From Candidatus Omnitrophota bacterium (GTDB lineage Bacteria > CAIJMQ01), in contig JAHJCU010000003.1 of NCBI GenBank assembly GCA_018812925.1, positions 1-64,000 of the forward strand: 64,000 nucleotides of DNA. Reading direction: 5' to 3'. A program made the translations under genes and the position numbers. This document shows, one piece after another, positions 25,338 through 35,700 of the stretch; position 1 is the first letter of the stretch, and each line of letters starts with the position of its first letter. The notes under the pieces are model-generated. The model searched no databases. It was not told the DNA's origin and was given only the letters and a program-made list of their open reading frames with translations.

Positions 25338-25769
25338 ATGAAGAAATTCTTGTTTATTCTTGGCATTGTTGTTCTTGCTGGTGGTATCTTCGTTGGCGGG
25401 ATGGTTATCGGCACTCAACTCGATTTCATGAATGCTATGTTCCAATTCTCGACATTGGATAAAGCGTTAGTCGATGCATCCGAGGTTTTCCAAACAGTGT
25501 CCTATCTTGACAATGGTGAGTCAAAAAATGCGAGAGGTTGGCTGAATCTCAAACTCGACAGTTATATAATTACAATAGATCAATTTATCAAAGACTGCCC
25601 GAATTTTGAAACGAGAGAACATGCTGAAAGATTTCTTATTCGTGTTGCCAAGCATCGTCAGAAGTATCCTTCAAAGGTCAGTTTATCAAAAGAAGTTCCC
25701 GATTATGCAGGAGTAGAGGAACATATTCAATCAATTCTTGAAAATGTCTTGGAACAGGAGGGTAAATAG
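25338..25769 (+). CDS. Membrane-anchored hypothetical protein
   Basis: The start is set by a GGAAGGAGG Shine-Dalgarno ending 9 bp upstream. The 143-residue product has one N-terminal hydrophobic segment rich in Gly (FLFILGIVVLAGGIFVGGMV), probably an uncleaved anchor, followed by a soluble helical domain of about 110 residues with scattered charges. I do not recognise the family. It stands alone between two minus-strand genes with its own strong promoter; base composition looks somewhat richer in G+C than its neighbours. Confidence 0.75.
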   Translation: MKKFLFILGIVVLAGGIFVGGMVIGTQLDFMNAMFQFSTLDKALVDASEVFQTVSYLDNGESKNARGWLNLKLDSYIITIDQFIKDCPNFETREHAERFLIRVAKHRQKYPSKVSLSKEVPDYAGVEEHIQSILENVLEQEGK

Positions 25770-25866
25770 AACGGCTGAATCGAAAAAATAGTAACAGCGC
25801 CTATTTATTAACTTTTAAATTTTGATTTGTAATTTTACCTTTTTACTTTTAAATTTTAACTTTTTC

Positions 25867-26574
25867 TCACTTCCCCCACCTTCTCTGCCGTCTCTGGTAC
25901 TCTGTAATCGCTTCGTGTAATTTTTCTTTACTCAAATCGGGCCATAATTCGGGGATTATGACAATTTCGGTGTATGCCATTTGCCAGAGCAGGTAATTAG
26001 AGATGCGGAAATCTCCTCCGGTTCGTATTAGAAGGTCGGGGTCTGGTAGCCCTGCGGTATATAAATTTTCCGAAATGGTTTCTTCATCTACTTTTTTAAT
26101 ATCTTTATTTTCTAATATTTTATTGACTGCATCTACTATTTCTTTTCTACCGCCGTAATTTACAGCGAGGTTTACGACCATCTTGTCGTTATTCTTCGTG
26201 GTTTCTTCTGCATAATCTATGGCTTTTTTGAGATTTCCTTCAAGCTCATGGATTCTTCCTATAAATCTGACTTTAATATTTTTTGAATGGAAATAGTCTA
26301 TTTTCTTCTTAAGAAAATTTGTACCAAATTTCATTATGAAATTTACTTCTTTCTCTTTTCTCTTCCAATTTTCTGTGGAAAAGATATAAAAGGTGAGCAC
26401 AGGTATCCCCAGTTGGAGGCAATCTTCGATTACTCTAAGGACGGTATCGCTGCCTTTTTTATGTCCTTGGGTTGAAAGGAGTTTATTTTTTTTAGCCCAT
26501 CTGCGGTTGCCGTCGACGATGAATGCAATGTGTTGAGGAAATTGACTCTTATCTAATATTATTTTAGGACTCAT
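25867..26574 (-). CDS. uppS: Undecaprenyl diphosphate synthase (cis-prenyltransferase)
   Basis: UppS makes the C55 lipid carrier for peptidoglycan and O-antigen. The 235-residue protein has HIAFIVDGNRRWAKK (residues 15-29; Asp-Gly-Asn-x-Arg-Trp), FSTENWKR and the C-terminal PDLLIRTGGDFRISNYLLWQ and ELWPDL motifs. All catalytic signatures are present. Confidence 0.95.
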   Translation of the reverse strand: MSPKIILDKSQFPQHIAFIVDGNRRWAKKNKLLSTQGHKKGSDTVLRVIEDCLQLGIPVLTFYIFSTENWKRKEKEVNFIMKFGTNFLKKKIDYFHSKNIKVRFIGRIHELEGNLKKAIDYAEETTKNNDKMVVNLAVNYGGRKEIVDAVNKILENKDIKKVDEETISENLYTAGLPDPDLLIRTGGDFRISNYLLWQMAYTEIVIIPELWPDLSKEKLHEAITEYQRRQRRWGK

Positions 26575-26590
26575 TTTATTTCCGTTATTC

Positions 26591-26638
26591 GGTTTTCGGT
26601 GTTAGGTTTTCGTAACTAATCTTTAACGATAACCGTCA
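26591..26638. repeat. GGTTTTCGGTGTT-family filler repeat, copy 2
   Basis: This segment shares GGTTTTCGGTGTT with 25089-25101. Its right half, AATCTTTAACGATAACCG, is the reverse complement of part of copy 1, giving the two copies an inverted internal arrangement. It is intergenic upstream of uppS. Confidence 0.5.
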
Positions 26639-26743
26639 TTTTCTTTTCCGTTATTCAAACCATTATACAAAATTTTCTCCTAAAAAATAAATTAGTATTT
26701 TTTTATCATTTATCCCGCTATCATTTTTATTTATATCATACAG

Positions 26744-26772
26744 TTGACTTTAATATTATGAAATTGTATCAT
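26744..26772 (+). promoter_or_regulatory. Promoter for the serine-type operon
   Basis: TTGACT (26744-26749), a 17-bp spacer and TATCAT (26767-26772) lie about 40 bp upstream of the aminotransferase start codon, followed by a strong AAGGAGG Shine-Dalgarno. Confidence 0.65.
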
Positions 26773-26812
26773 TCCACCTTCTCTAAACTTAACCTACAAG
26801 GAGGTAGCACAA

Positions 26813-27955
26813 ATGAAAAAGAAATATCTTTTGACTCCGGGACCTACACCTCTGCCGCCGGAAGTTATGAGCGCTTTGGCAAAGCCGATTATACATCATA
26901 GGACTGCCGAATATAGCGCATTGTTTGTGGAAGTAAATAATGGTTTGAAATCTTTATTTCAGACCGCAGAAGATGTTTTTACTTTTGCTTCTTCGGGTAC
27001 CGGCGCTATGGAAGCGTCTGTAGTAAATTTGCTTTCCCCGAAAGATAAAGTAATTATGGTTGAGGCAGGTAAGTTTGGAGAAAGATGGCTGGAACTTGGT
27101 AATACGTACGGTTTGGACGTTATCCCTGTGCATGTCCAGTGGGGTAAAGCGGTTGAGTCGTCTTTGATAGAAAAATTATTGAAAGAAAATCCTGATGCTA
27201 AAGCGGTTTTTGTCACATTATGCGAAACATCTACGGGTGTAAAAACAGATATCAAAACTATTGCGGCGATTACCGCAAAAACCAATGCCGTATTAGTGGT
27301 GGACGCAATATCAGGTCTTGGCGCTATGGAACTTAAGACCGATGAATGGGGCGTTGATGTTGTTGTTTCCGGTTCGCAAAAAGGTATGATGTTGCCGCCG
27401 GGGCTTGCTTTTATCTCATTGAGCAAAAAAGCGCAGAAAATGCTCGAAACGTCAACATTACCTAAGTATTATCTGAATCTTAAAGCGTATAAGAAAGCTT
27501 TGGATAAATCGGATACACCATATACGCCTGCAATTAGTTTGACGGTGGCTTTGACAGAGGCGCTTAAACTTATAAATGATGAAGGGCTTGAAAATGTGTT
27601 GAAGAGACACGCTGTAATGGCTGAGGCGACAAGACAAGCAGTCAAAGCGTTAGGACTGGAAGTTTTTGCTTCTTCTCCTGCTGATGCTGTTACCTCTGTG
27701 AAATTACCCGAGGGTATGGATGGTAGTAAACTATATAAGACAATGAAAGACGAATTAGGTGTTCAGGCTGCGGGCGGTCAGGGAGACCTAAAAGGCAAGA
27801 TACTGAGAATTGCGCATCTGGGATATATGGATGCTTCCGATGTAATTCTTGGTATTTCTGCTTTAGAAGTTGCATTGGGTAAAATAGGTTACCCTGTGAA
27901 AATGGGTGAAGGTGTAAAAGCCGCCCAGAAAGTTTTATATCAAATAAATAGTTGA
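26813..27955 (+). CDS. Class V aminotransferase, probable phosphoserine/serine-type
   Basis: This is a PLP enzyme of the alanine-glyoxylate / serine-pyruvate aminotransferase group. The start KYLLTPGPTPLPPEVM, the FASSGTGAMEASVVN phosphate-cup segment, DAISGLGAMEL and the Schiff-base lysine in VVSGSQKGMMLPPG (about residue 194) are typical. The length of 380 is normal. It is followed 72 bp later by a short SerA, so by context it may act as the phosphoserine aminotransferase of serine synthesis; glyoxylate transamination is an alternative. Confidence 0.9.
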   Translation: MKKKYLLTPGPTPLPPEVMSALAKPIIHHRTAEYSALFVEVNNGLKSLFQTAEDVFTFASSGTGAMEASVVNLLSPKDKVIMVEAGKFGERWLELGNTYGLDVIPVHVQWGKAVESSLIEKLLKENPDAKAVFVTLCETSTGVKTDIKTIAAITAKTNAVLVVDAISGLGAMELKTDEWGVDVVVSGSQKGMMLPPGLAFISLSKKAQKMLETSTLPKYYLNLKAYKKALDKSDTPYTPAISLTVALTEALKLINDEGLENVLKRHAVMAEATRQAVKALGLEVFASSPADAVTSVKLPEGMDGSKLYKTMKDELGVQAAGGQGDLKGKILRIAHLGYMDASDVILGISALEVALGKIGYPVKMGEGVKAAQKVLYQINS

Positions 27956-28027
27956 TAGTAAATAGCAAAAAATATTCAAAGACCATAAACCATCCCGAAC
28001 ATAGTGAGAGAAATGGAGGATAATTAA

Positions 28028-28978
28028 ATGAAGGTACTTATATCAGATAAATTAGAAAAACAAGCCGTGGATATTCTGCAGGCGGAAGGGTTGCAGGTTG
28101 ATATTAATACCGAACTTACACCGGAACAGTTGAAAGAAAAAATAAAAGGATACGATGCTTTGATTGTAAGGTCAAAGACCAAAGCCACAAAAGAAATAAT
28201 CGACGCATCTGATAATCTGAAAGTAATCGGCAGAGCAGGTGTAGGTGTGGACAATATAGATATTCCTGCGGCAACGGCTAAAGGAATTGTGGTAATGAAT
28301 GCTCCTTCCGGCAATACGATATCTGCCGCAGAACATGCATTTGCCCTGATGATGTCTCTTTCGAGAAATATTCCTTATGCCAATTCTTTGCTGAAGAATA
28401 AAAAATGGGAGAAGAAATTATTGGGTGTTGAGCTTAACGGCAAGACGATTGGTGTAATAGGATTAGGAAGAGTAGGTAGTCACATGGCTAAAATGGCTAA
28501 AGGAATCGGAATGAAAGTTATTGGTTACGATCCTTTAATAACAGAGGACAAGGCAAGTAGCGTTGGTGTTGCACTTGTAAGTTTGGATGAAATATTTAAA
28601 ACGGCTGATTTTATTTCTCTGCATGTTCCGCGTACACCCGAGACAAAAAACCTTATAGGGGAAGATGCATTAAATAAGATGAAGAAGAATGTCAGGATAA
28701 TAAATTGCGCCAGAGGCGGTGTGGTTGACGAGGACGCTCTTTATAAAGCATTGAAAGAAGGAAAAATAGCCGGCGCAGCGCTTGATGTTTTTGCGCAGGA
28801 ACCACTTCTTGATTCTCCGCTTCTTGAGTTGGATAATGTGATAGTTACTCCGCATTTGGGCGCTTCCACACAGGAAGCTCAAATTAAAGTAGCGGTAGAT
28901 ATTGCCAATTCAATAGCATTGGCTTTAAAAGAAGGAAAATTTAATAACGCATTGAATTTGTCTCAAATAAAGAGATAA
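28028..28978 (+). CDS. serA: D-3-phosphoglycerate dehydrogenase, short form
   Basis: SerA oxidises 3-phosphoglycerate in the first step of serine synthesis. The 316-residue protein contains VIGRAGVGVDNIDIPAATAKG, the NAD-binding GKTIGVIGLGRVGSHMAKMA, the LHVPRTPETKNLI segment and the catalytic His in VTPHLGASTQEAQ. It lacks the C-terminal ASB and ACT domains of long SerA and so probably lacks serine feedback control through ACT. It follows an aminotransferase and a GGAGGAT Shine-Dalgarno. Confidence 0.93.
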   Translation: MKVLISDKLEKQAVDILQAEGLQVDINTELTPEQLKEKIKGYDALIVRSKTKATKEIIDASDNLKVIGRAGVGVDNIDIPAATAKGIVVMNAPSGNTISAAEHAFALMMSLSRNIPYANSLLKNKKWEKKLLGVELNGKTIGVIGLGRVGSHMAKMAKGIGMKVIGYDPLITEDKASSVGVALVSLDEIFKTADFISLHVPRTPETKNLIGEDALNKMKKNVRIINCARGGVVDEDALYKALKEGKIAGAALDVFAQEPLLDSPLLELDNVIVTPHLGASTQEAQIKVAVDIANSIALALKEGKFNNALNLSQIKR

Positions 28979-29003
28979 ATTTAATTTTACGGAGATTTAA
29001 ATT

Positions 29004-30278
29004 ATGGTTAAGAAACTTCAGCCTGTTAAAAAGAAAATTCTAAAGGGACCAAGAATACATATTCTTGATGTAACCAATAGAGACGGTGTTCAGACTTCTC
29101 GCCTCGGATTGGCTAAACTCCAGAAAACAATGATAAATCTCTATCTTGACAAGATGGGTGTTTATCAGAGCGAGATGGGGTTTCCATTTACGAATCACGA
29201 AATAAGCTATATCAACGCCAATCTTGAACTTAAAAAAATAGGCGCGTTTAAATCACTTATCCTTTCAGGATGGTGCAGACCCGTAATTAAAGATATAGAG
29301 AAGTCATTAAAACTTACCAACATTAAGGATATGAATATATCTGTCTCCACTTCCAAGCAGATGCTTGACAGCAAGTTTGGAGGCAAATATTCCAAAGATG
29401 ATATCATCAGAATGATTTCGGAAGCTACCAAATATGCCAAGAAAAGCGGAGTCAAAACAATAGGCGTCAATGCAGAAGATGCTTCCAGGTCTGATGTAGA
29501 TTTCCTTATAGATTTTGCCATTGCCGCTAAAGAAGCCGGAGCCGATAGGTTTAGATACTGTGATACTTTGGGATATGATGATCCTTTTTCAATCTATGAA
29601 AGAATATCCAAGATAGTCGCTTCCGTCAAAATAGGCGTTGAATTGCATTGTCATAATGATTTGGGTATGGCTGTTGCAGTTTCAATAGGCGGAGCTAAAG
29701 CGGCAGTTGACAGCGGAGTAGATGCGTATATAAATACTACTGTTAACGGAATGGGCGAAAGAGCCGGCAATGCGGATTTAGTGTCCACAATATTGGCTAT
29801 AAAGAAGGCAAGTGGTTTAAAAGGAAAATATGCAATGGATGACAATATAGATTTAAAGATGGCTTGGAAAATTTCCAAATACGCATCTTATGCTTTCGGT
29901 GTCCCGATTCCCATTAATCAGCCGGGAGTAGGGGATAACGCTTTTGCGCACGAGTCCGGCATTCACGTTGACGGCGCTCTGAAAGATTCCAGGAACTATG
30001 AACTTTATCACTATAAAGAGTTAGGCAGAGGAGAACCGGAAATTATTGAAACCGGAAGACAAATAACAGTCGGAGAATATAGCGGTATTAAAGGTTTCGG
30101 CAATGTTTACGGCAAAATGGAAATAGAGTTTAAAAATGATGAGGAAGCTACTAAAATATTAGAATTAGTTAGATATGCAAATGTCCATACTCAAAAACCT
30201 TTAGTTGAGGATGAGTTGAGATTTATTGCGTCTTATCCTGAAATGGCCAAACAGATTATGACGGTTACTCCTCCATAG
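29004..30278 (+). CDS. DRE-TIM acyl-CoA condensing enzyme (homocitrate/isopropylmalate/Re-citrate synthase-like)
   Basis: The TIM-barrel of the HMG-CoA lyase-like family is clear: LDVTNRDGVQTSRL (residues 22-35, in place of the usual D-T-x-R-D-G-x-Q), the metal-binding LHCHNDLGMAVA, NTTVNGMGERAGNADL and a C-terminal FAHESGIHVDG. The 424-residue length and absence of a LeuA dimerisation domain argue against classical LeuA. Homocitrate synthase, Re-citrate synthase or a related function fits; sequence alone does not decide. It sits behind serA, 25 bp apart. Confidence 0.82.
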   Translation: MVKKLQPVKKKILKGPRIHILDVTNRDGVQTSRLGLAKLQKTMINLYLDKMGVYQSEMGFPFTNHEISYINANLELKKIGAFKSLILSGWCRPVIKDIEKSLKLTNIKDMNISVSTSKQMLDSKFGGKYSKDDIIRMISEATKYAKKSGVKTIGVNAEDASRSDVDFLIDFAIAAKEAGADRFRYCDTLGYDDPFSIYERISKIVASVKIGVELHCHNDLGMAVAVSIGGAKAAVDSGVDAYINTTVNGMGERAGNADLVSTILAIKKASGLKGKYAMDDNIDLKMAWKISKYASYAFGVPIPINQPGVGDNAFAHESGIHVDGALKDSRNYELYHYKELGRGEPEIIETGRQITVGEYSGIKGFGNVYGKMEIEFKNDEEATKILELVRYANVHTQKPLVEDELRFIASYPEMAKQIMTVTPP

Positions 30279-30286
30279 GTATTGAC

Positions 30287-30314
30287 TTGATATTTTAGTC
30301 AAATCGGATATAAT
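30287..30314 (+). promoter_or_regulatory. Promoter for the TPR-barrel / FecR operon
   Basis: TTGATA (30287-30292), a 16-bp spacer and a perfect TATAAT (30309-30314) lie 21 bp before the start of the TPR gene. Confidence 0.6.
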
Positions 30315-30335
30315 AAAAAAATAAAAATTAAGAAA

Positions 30336-31847
30336 ATGAGATTAATAAAAAAGTTAGGTCTTTTAGGATTGATTTTTTCTATATGCTGTCTTTTTTCCGT
30401 TTGTGTTTTTTCCGCGGATTCTTCCCTGGAAGCAGATAAAGAATTGAACGCAGGAATCCTTTTGTTAAAAGTCGGGGATTATGACGAAGCTCTAGAAAAA
30501 TTCCTAAAGGTGTTGGATGTTGACCCCATAAATGCAGAAGCTTATTACTATTTGGGAATGACCTATTCTCAAATGGAAGACTTCTATAAAGCGATTTCTT
30601 ATTATCAGAAAGCTCTGATATTAAATCCGCAGTTAACAAAAATACATTTTCAGCTTGGCGTTGCTTATTATCAACTAAAACAATACGCAAACGCGTTAGA
30701 ATCCTTGTCGCAAGCGGAAAAATATTCGCCGGAAGATGCCATGGTCTATTATTATCAAGCCTCGACATATTACGGTATGAAAAGATATTACAAAGCTGTT
30801 GCCCCTTTTAAAAAAGTGAGAGAACTTGACCCTGCGCTTACGGTTTTGTCTTACTATTGGCAGGGCGTATCTCTTTTTCATCAGGGTTTATATAATGAAG
30901 CGCAGTTTAATTTATATCAGGTAAAACGTCTTTCTTCCGATTCACAACTTGGCAAATCTGCCGATGAATTTTTACGCGCAATAGAAAAACAAACCAAACC
31001 TTTAAGTTTGAAAGCAAGTCTTGGCGTGGAATATGACGATAACGTTACTTTACAATCAGCGGATGACGATGCTTCGACGGTCTCCGACAAAGAAGACGAA
31101 AGAGCTGTTGTTAATCTAAAACTTGCGCATCGTACTTTTGTAGAACCGGGAGAAATAGGGATTTCTTATTCGTTTTATCAGTCCATGCACCAGGATTTGA
31201 CCGAATACAATGTTCAGGGACATACAGGTTCGCTGTATTTTGCTTCAAATTTGCGCCCCTTCCAACCGTCTGTACAATATAGTTATGACTATTATTTTGT
31301 TGACAACGACGAATATTTGGCGAAACATACTCTTACTCCTTCTTTAAATATTTCCGTATTCTCGCCGAATATAACACAAGTATATTTCCAATATGAAAAC
31401 TTAAATTATCTTATAGATGTGGAGGAAGATGAATATGACAGAAGCGGCTATGCCGGTGCAATCGGCGTAAGCCAATATTTTTCTATCATAGATGGTAAAG
31501 GTTACATAAAACTCAGCGGTGAATATAAAAACAATGATGCTCAAGGAGATGATTGGGATTATTCGGAACCCAAAGTCAGGTTAAGCGTATACGCTCCGAC
31601 TCCGATTGACAAAATGAATGTAGAAATCGGAGGTGAACAGTCATACAGTAATTTTAATAATGAAGACTCGTTTTATGAGCAAACCAGAAAAGACACAACT
31701 TCAAGCGGATGGCTGGAACTCATATACAAATTAAACAACAATTGGAGCGTCGCTTTGAATTATAAACATATCAACAATAACTCCAATATTGATTTTTACG
31801 AATATAAAAGAAACATCACTTCGTTATTTTTAAGTTGCAGTTTTTAA
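30336..31847 (+). CDS. TPR-repeat outer-membrane beta-barrel protein
   Basis: After a signal sequence (residues 1-28, ending SVCVFSADS), about five tetratricopeptide repeats span residues 35-220; AEAYYYLGMTYSQMEDFYKA is a clear unit. Residues 225-503 are rich in alternating hydrophobic and polar residues with many Tyr and Asp and end in Phe (SLFLSCSF), the pattern of an outer-membrane beta-barrel. This suggests a periplasmic TPR scaffold joined to a barrel, as in surface-lipoprotein or exopolysaccharide export systems. Exact family unrecognised. It heads a run with FecR, C11-like and cyclase genes. Confidence 0.8.
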   Translation: MRLIKKLGLLGLIFSICCLFSVCVFSADSSLEADKELNAGILLLKVGDYDEALEKFLKVLDVDPINAEAYYYLGMTYSQMEDFYKAISYYQKALILNPQLTKIHFQLGVAYYQLKQYANALESLSQAEKYSPEDAMVYYYQASTYYGMKRYYKAVAPFKKVRELDPALTVLSYYWQGVSLFHQGLYNEAQFNLYQVKRLSSDSQLGKSADEFLRAIEKQTKPLSLKASLGVEYDDNVTLQSADDDASTVSDKEDERAVVNLKLAHRTFVEPGEIGISYSFYQSMHQDLTEYNVQGHTGSLYFASNLRPFQPSVQYSYDYYFVDNDEYLAKHTLTPSLNISVFSPNITQVYFQYENLNYLIDVEEDEYDRSGYAGAIGVSQYFSIIDGKGYIKLSGEYKNNDAQGDDWDYSEPKVRLSVYAPTPIDKMNVEIGGEQSYSNFNNEDSFYEQTRKDTTSSGWLELIYKLNNNWSVALNYKHINNNSNIDFYEYKRNITSLFLSCSF

Positions 31848-31848
31848 T

Positions 31849-31863
31849 CGGAACACAGTTCCG
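31849..31863 (+). other. Hairpin between TPR gene and FecR gene
   Basis: CGGAAC, an ACA loop and GTTCCG form a 6-bp stem just after the TPR stop. No T-run follows and the FecR gene begins 19 bp later, so this is more likely an mRNA processing or stability hairpin than a terminator. Confidence 0.4.
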
Positions 31864-31881
31864 GTTAAAGGGAGGTTTAAA

Positions 31882-32721
31882 ATGAATAAAAATATTTTAA
31901 CAATGGTTTTGATAACAGTTTTAATGTTTACAGGCGTTGCAGGCGCTTTGTTCTCCCAGGAAGCAATCGGCAAAGTTGTTTCTTTACAGGGTAGTGTAGA
32001 GGCGAAACTTGATGAAGACGGAGCGTGGAGGGCGTTAAGTAAAAAAAGCGACGTTTACGAAAAAGATACTATTAAAACCGGCGAAGATTCCAAAGTAGTT
32101 CTTTTCTTCATTGACGAAACGAATGTCTCTATAGGACCCGAGACGACTATAAAAATAGAAAAACTTATATATTCTCCGGCCCAAAACCATCGGGAAGGCA
32201 AAATGAATGTTGTTATGGGAAAGGCAAGATTTAATGTAGGAAAACTTTTCTCCAAGGATTCATCTTTTGAAGTCCGTACGCCTACGGCGGTAGCGGGAGT
32301 CAAAGGAACAAGTTTTATCGTTAATGTAACATCCGAACAATTGACGCAACTGCTCGGTTTAAGCGGGGTCGTGACCGTAACAAGTATTTCACCCGAAATC
32401 GGAGGCGAAATGCTTTTGACAAGCGGCTTTATTATATCGGTTGAAGACGGCGCGCCGCCCGGCGACCCGATACCTATAAGTTTTGACGAATTGTTGGATT
32501 TCCTCCAAAACTTAGGACTTATTAATGGTGGAGATGACGGTGGTGGAGGTGGCACCGGAAATGTCGGCGGAAATAATTTTGGAGATTTGAGGCCCGGCGG
32601 TGGTACGGGTGGTGGACAGGGTATAATTAACCAGCCGTTGGGAGGAAATCCTCCAGCCGGTGGACCGCTTCCCGAACCGCCTGAACCGCCTTATGAACCA
32701 CCTAATGGTATTGAAGATTAA
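31882..32721 (+). CDS. FecR domain secreted protein with Gly/Pro-rich tail
   Basis: A signal peptide (residues 1-26, cleavage near ALFSQE) precedes a FecR domain (about 30-150): GKVVSLQGSVEAK, TIKTGEDSKVVLFFIDETNV, and FEVRTPTAVAGVKGTSFIV, the last being the most conserved block. Residues 215-279 are low-complexity Gly, Asn and Pro ending PPEPPYEPPNGIED. FecR domains without sigma-factor partners are often periplasmic sensors or matrix-binding proteins. A GGGAGG Shine-Dalgarno is present. Confidence 0.88.
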   Translation: MNKNILTMVLITVLMFTGVAGALFSQEAIGKVVSLQGSVEAKLDEDGAWRALSKKSDVYEKDTIKTGEDSKVVLFFIDETNVSIGPETTIKIEKLIYSPAQNHREGKMNVVMGKARFNVGKLFSKDSSFEVRTPTAVAGVKGTSFIVNVTSEQLTQLLGLSGVVTVTSISPEIGGEMLLTSGFIISVEDGAPPGDPIPISFDELLDFLQNLGLINGGDDGGGGGTGNVGGNNFGDLRPGGGTGGGQGIINQPLGGNPPAGGPLPEPPEPPYEPPNGIED

Positions 32722-32768
32722 CACAATAGATATTTAGTGAAACAGTTATTTAAAGAGGTGAAATAGAT

Positions 32769-35700
32769 ATGTGTAAAAAATTAAATTTAATCGGCAAAAA
32801 GTTCCTACCGTCGCTATTTGTAGTTTTTGCTTTGATTTGTTTTACTGTACCTCTTCACGCTCAAGAGCACCCATGGACTGTTATGGTCTATATGGCGGCT
32901 GGTGGAGATTTGCAAGAAACAGCTCTTGCTGATTCGGTAATAATATCGGCAGGTGGTTCGGAAGACGTTACTACTGCAGTATATTTAGATGGAGATGGGA
33001 GCGATGCTCCGACGTTAGTGAGTTTTGTCCAAACCACTGTGGCGGCGAACTCTGCTTCCAATTATGCTCTTATTTTATGGAATGCGGCAAGTCTTTATGG
33101 CGGTGAAGGAAAACTTTCCATAGCGGAAGTGAGAGAAGCTTTGACAAGTTTAGATGGTGTAAGCATAAACCTTGTAGGTTTTGATGGCGGCTCTATGGGT
33201 ATGCTTGAATCCGCTTACGAAATAAAAGATTATGCCGATGTAATGGTCGCTTCCGAAAAATACCAAATCCCAGGAACATGGCCATATCAACAAATTTTAG
33301 AAGAGTTAGTCGCCGATACGGAAATAACCGCTGCCCAATTATCCCAAACGATAGTGGAGAAATATGAAGAGGATACCGATAACGCTGATAACACTCTTTC
33401 ATCAGTCCTTCTTGCAAACTATTCCACCCATGACCTTGCAGGCACCTGGTATATAAATTCTTTGCAGTGTGGCTCAGACGAAGGGGATTGCGATGCGTTT
33501 TTTGGCGGGATGGATATAAGTGAAACAGGAGTGGTAGAGCAATGGTATGGAGAGGAATTTGAATCGGACGATATGCCTACTAAAATTTATATAGATTCTG
33601 ATGGCTTTGTATGGATTGACAGCGACGAATATTTTTATGGTTTTATGTCGCCGGATAAAAAAACGGTTACAGCAACAATTAGCGACGATGATGGTTACGA
33701 TACGGCGCAGATTATTGTTTTGCAAAAAAGAGATGAGGATGTGGATTTTACGCTTTCCGACCTTGCAGGCGACTGGGACATGCATTCTTTTAGATGTGAT
33801 GGCTATGGAAATTGTGGCTGGTCGCGTGGAGAGGCAAATATAACATCCGAGGGGGCTATGTCGTGGGTGAACGGCACCTTTGAAGATAGCGATGGGAGCG
33901 CAGAGGATACCAATATTTATCAGCTTTCTATAAATTACGAAGATGAAGGCACTCTTTGGAACGGAATCGTTACCGTTGAAGAAGATACTGGATTTGTCCC
34001 GTTTGGAGCTATGTCCCAGAACAAAAATGTTGTTGTCGGAACGATTGAAGACGAGGGTGAAGGCGGGCAATCCCAAATTGTTATTTTACAAAAGAAAAAC
34101 GGTGTGGCGTTTGAACAATCAGACCTTGAAGGATACTGGAGTATGCACGTGTTAGGGTGCCAGTTTTTTTATGAGTATTGGCAACATATTGGAGCGTCGG
34201 TGCCTGTTACAATAGATTCAGGAGGATATTTTTATATAGGGGAGGTTGAAAGTAGAGTTACTATAACAGGAGACGGTGTTGTTTCTCTTGAAGAAGGCGG
34301 AGCGCTTTTAACGGAGTTTAGCGGAACAATGTCGCAGGACAAGGAAATGATTGTTATAAACGGCGGGGAAGGTGACGCAAGCGATACGCCATATCAATTC
34401 CTTGTTTTCCAAAAAATCAGAGATGTCAGCCCAATTCGGTCCCTTGCTGATGCCGTAAGCGATTTTGCGGATGCGGCGCTATACACCGAACCCGCCCACG
34501 ACGATTGGGATGTTATATTTGCGGCGCAACAACGCTCGGGTTCTTATACCGATTCTGGCGGAAATAGTGTTTCCCGCGATTTGAAAGGTTTTGCGCAGGG
34601 GGTTAGCGATTACGCCAAAAATGAGGATATTTTCCAATCTGCTTATGACGTTAATGAAGCGTTTGACCAATGTATAATCGCGAATCATAGTTCTTCTTCC
34701 AATAAAGACAACGGCCTTTCCATATATTTTCCAAGATGGTATCTGGATTCTGTGGATAGTAATTATGACAACGAACATTTATCATTTCTCGATGATGATG
34801 TGGTTGAGATGTGTAAAGGAATATATGAAGATGGAACGCCCTACATACAGTCATGGGATAACTTTTTAAGTACATACATATCTCCTCCTCATGAACTTGT
34901 TTCAAACCATACAGGAGAATGGATATTCACAAGAAACATTTCCGGCGGGACTACCGCTTCGTCTTATGTTATGGTTTCCTCTACCGTGTTTCCTGATGAT
35001 GCGGATCCATTGTTAGATGATTTGGGTAGTTACGATACGGAACTGTGGCGTGCTTTCAGATGGAATCCTACTCTTGAACCGGCAGGTTACGAGGAATATC
35101 CTTTTAATGATTTTGGAGATTATGTGGTGGAAGGGGAACTTGCCGCTTATTATTCTGAAGAAGGATATAATTATATGGAACCAGGCGCTGGTTTATGGCT
35201 TATTTCGCGCAACGATGTCACTTTAGATGTAATCGGCTCTTTGCAAGAAACCAATTCTCCGTATGAAATTTATCTTTATCCCGACTGGAACCAGATTGGC
35301 ACTCCGTTTAATTTCCAAATAGATTGGAATACAGTAGAAGTTTCTTCTTATGGTGAAAGAGAAGGAGATGTTTATGGTATCCTATCTGATGAAAATACCT
35401 TTACATCCCATATGCTTTGGAGATATTCAAACGGAAATTATAGCGGCTCTACTGTCGTTGCTGTTATGATACCTGGCGAGGGTTATTGGATTTACAGTAA
35501 TGACTATGCAACTTTATGGGTTAATCCTGTTCGTAGCAGTATATCTAACGATTTTATTCCGTTATTGGAGTGGACTCTTACTTTATTTGCAAAAGCAAGC
35601 GGAGAAGAAATGCCTCCTCCACCTCCGGGAGGAATGGAGCCGGAATCTGATGAAGAAGGTAGTAGCGGTGGCACAAGCGGATGTTTTATCGCAACTGCTT

